A DNA stretch of 64,000 bases from assembly GCA_964016985.1 (NCBI GenBank), contig OZ024827.1, positions 80,737,835-80,801,834 of the forward strand. Reading direction: 5' to 3'. Numbering within the stretch: position 1 is the stretch's first letter; each line of letters begins with the position of its first letter. A program made the translations under genes and the position numbers. Below, piece after piece: positions 62,148-64,000 of the stretch. The stretch comes from Anodontia alba. Taxonomy: Eukaryota > Mollusca > Bivalvia > Lucinida > Lucinidae. Under the pieces are notes generated by a model. It was not told the DNA's origin and made no database searches. It saw only the letters and a list, made by a program, of their open reading frames with translations.

Positions 62148-62559
62148 ACCCAATATATTTGACAGTACTCAATTATTTCCAAATTCAGGTGTAAAAAGTA
62201 AATGCTTCAAGGCAAGAAAAGCACATGATCACTATATTATGATCACTATATTATGATTACTGTTCACAAAAAGGTGCTTCATATGACACAAGTACTGTCC
62301 TATTATTAGACTGGATATAATGACCAGGTTTTTAATGCCAGTTTCAGGCATTTTAGTATCCTTTCCTTCCATTTTCTAAGTGTTACTCCATTAATTCTAA
62401 TTTTGGTCGAATCTTTTGTCACATCCAACTAGACAAAGTGCCCAGTGGGGCACATATACCCCCAACCAGAGCTACCATCTCTTTTTAAAAAGTGCAAAGT
62501 ACATGTATGCAGTTTTGACTGGATATGGCAGTTATATGCTCTATTAATACAACACTGAA

Positions 62560-63390
62560 AAAATTTAGTCACACAATGTGTGAAGCCCATGACCTTGACC
62601 TCAAACATCATACACCAGTGCAGGAGTTGTGCTAAATAAAATTTAAGACCTATAACTATCACCATAATAAATACCAGTGAAATCAATCAGTCTTTATAAT
62701 ATAAGCAAAAACTTCGACATTTGTATGAAAATTGTGACCTTGACCTCAAAGCCGTACCCCAGTTTGGGAATGGTGCTGAGAAACACTTTAGACCTATATA
62801 TACCATCTTGCAAAATATTAATGAAATCAATCAAAGGGTCTTGATGATATAGCTATGTAAACTTTAACGCAAAAAGTTTAACTTTTATATGATTGTTCTA
62901 AGTCTAAGACCTTAACCTCAAGGTCATGCCCCGGGCTGGGAATTGCTCTGAGTAAAACTTTAAACCTATATCAAAACATCATGCCAAATATAAATGTAAT
63001 TCATCAAAAGGTCCTGATGATATACCTGTATAAATTTAAATGCAAAAAAAAATTTGACCTTTATATGAAAATTCTAAGTCTGTGATCTTGACCTGAAGGT
63101 TGGGATCGTGGTGAATAAAACTCAAGATCTATATTTACCATCATGCCAATTCTTAAAGGGTCTTAATAATATAGCAATGTAAACTTAATTGAAAAAATTT
63201 CAGACCTATATCTACCATCATGCCAAATATGAATGAAATCCATCAAAGGGTCTTTATAATGTAAGATCATATAAACTTTGATGCAAAAACTTTGACCCTA
63301 CAGTCTACAAAATCGTGACAGACAGATGAACAATTGATCAGAAAGGCATCTATGTACCCTAGACATGTTTCGTATGTCTGGGGTGGGGGA
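62560..63390 (+). mobile_element. Core-repeat element H with terminal hairpin
   Basis: About four copies of a unit of roughly 165-175 bp containing 'tgaaatcaatcaaagggtct', 'gatatagctatgtaaac', 'gaccttgacctcaa' and 'accatcatgccaaatat'. A GTGACAGACAGATGAACA tract and a hairpin ACCCTAGACAT / ATGTCTGGGGT (63356-63384) follow. It is a fifth distinct core-repeat family in this window. Confidence 0.8.
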
Positions 63391-63754
63391 GGCTGGGTGT
63401 AAAATATCCAAATGCCCAAACAATTTTATTATCTGTTGTTCTGCTCTAAATTTAAATGTATGGCCAAAATTTAGTCTAACCTGGTTTCATTTTTTTCTTT
63501 TTTTGGGAGGGGTGGGATTTTTATAAGAAAATATTTTTTGGCTTTTCTCCACTGATACTTAAATTATTAGTATTTTGTTAAAACATTGTGAAAATGTTAG
63601 AAAATTTGAACTAGTGGAACTTGTTTAAAACCTTTCTCTTCAATATTTGCATAATATGCAGTCATTTTTATTATGGAGAATAAAATCAACTAGAATGTAC
63701 AGTAGATGGAGCCCCATCACAAATCCCCATGGTCGTTGCTAATGTTGCTAATTA

Positions 63755-64000
63755 CTAAGGCTGGCTAATCAGAGCTGAAAAGATAATCGATTATCAGTCC
63801 TGCCATTGCAATCATAATTAATAAGTAATCACTGAAGATTTAGTCATAATTTTACCTGTCTGTCTGAGCATGACTCTTTCCATATATTGTACTTTACTGT
63901 ATGTATTTGATCTGGCAGGCCTGAGCAAACAGTGTAGACCCATATGAGATGCCGCAACGTGGCATCTCATCAGGGTCTACACTGTTTGCCACTCATCCAG
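63755..64000. mobile_element. MITE family T, cut by window end
   Basis: AAGGCTGGCTAATCAGAGC start, then the same left half up to the ACAGTGTAGACCC palindrome. The right end lies outside the window. Confidence 0.78.

Noticed and set aside
1..64000. Prokaryotic operon, defence island, phage or integrated virus
   Set aside because: No compact gene clusters, no Shine-Dalgarno-led genes and no viral hallmark proteins. All coding sequence is intron-split or transposon-derived.

Overview
This is animal genomic DNA, most likely from a bivalve mollusc. It is AT-rich, with short coding exons spread over long introns, and almost all of the remaining sequence is dispersed repeats. The bivalve assignment rests on repeat style: tandem core repeats of about 150-180 bp, followed by a (GGAC)n-like microsatellite and a terminal hairpin, as in the 'pearl'/Helentron-like elements described from bivalves. 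Very many small hairpin MITEs and two tRNA-derived SINE families support it. I cannot name the species. No bacterial gene, rRNA or CRISPR array is present.

Two protein-coding genes are supported, both on the minus strand. The left gene (exons between 24804 and 2343) encodes a secreted protein resembling the DUF5054 / GH38-like glycosidase family. Ten consecutive exons join in one frame for 540 codons; the start codon lies in an unidentified upstream exon and the 3' end runs off the left edge. The right gene (exons between 60717 and 47537) encodes a C2H2 zinc-finger protein with 11 fingers. All six coding exons are inside the window and give a 1,028-residue protein. Its 5' UTR begins further upstream.

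The layout is as follows. 0-25 kb is the DUF5054 gene with introns full of MITEs, SINEs and at least four core-repeat elements. 25-31.5 kb holds nested Helentron-like elements, two decayed LINE 3' ends pointing toward each other and tRNA-like modules. 31.5-36 kb holds G-rich tracts, a GTCCGTG-rich patch, a complete but disabled mariner and an AT-rich palindromic array. 36.1-40.4 kb is a large minisatellite of roughly 41 bp units with an internal inversion and a SINE insertion. 40.4-47.5 kb is MITE-dense intergenic DNA. 47.5-60.7 kb is the zinc-finger gene, with a second dead mariner in its last intron. 60.7-64 kb holds nested MITEs and another core-repeat element.

The two genes show no evident functional link. 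The striking feature is the repeat ecology: several MITE families with different ends share one palindromic core, many copies are TTAA-flanked and piggyBac-like, and at least six modular hairpin-ended elements occur in 64 kb. I saw no defence system or other clearly undescribed multi-gene system.
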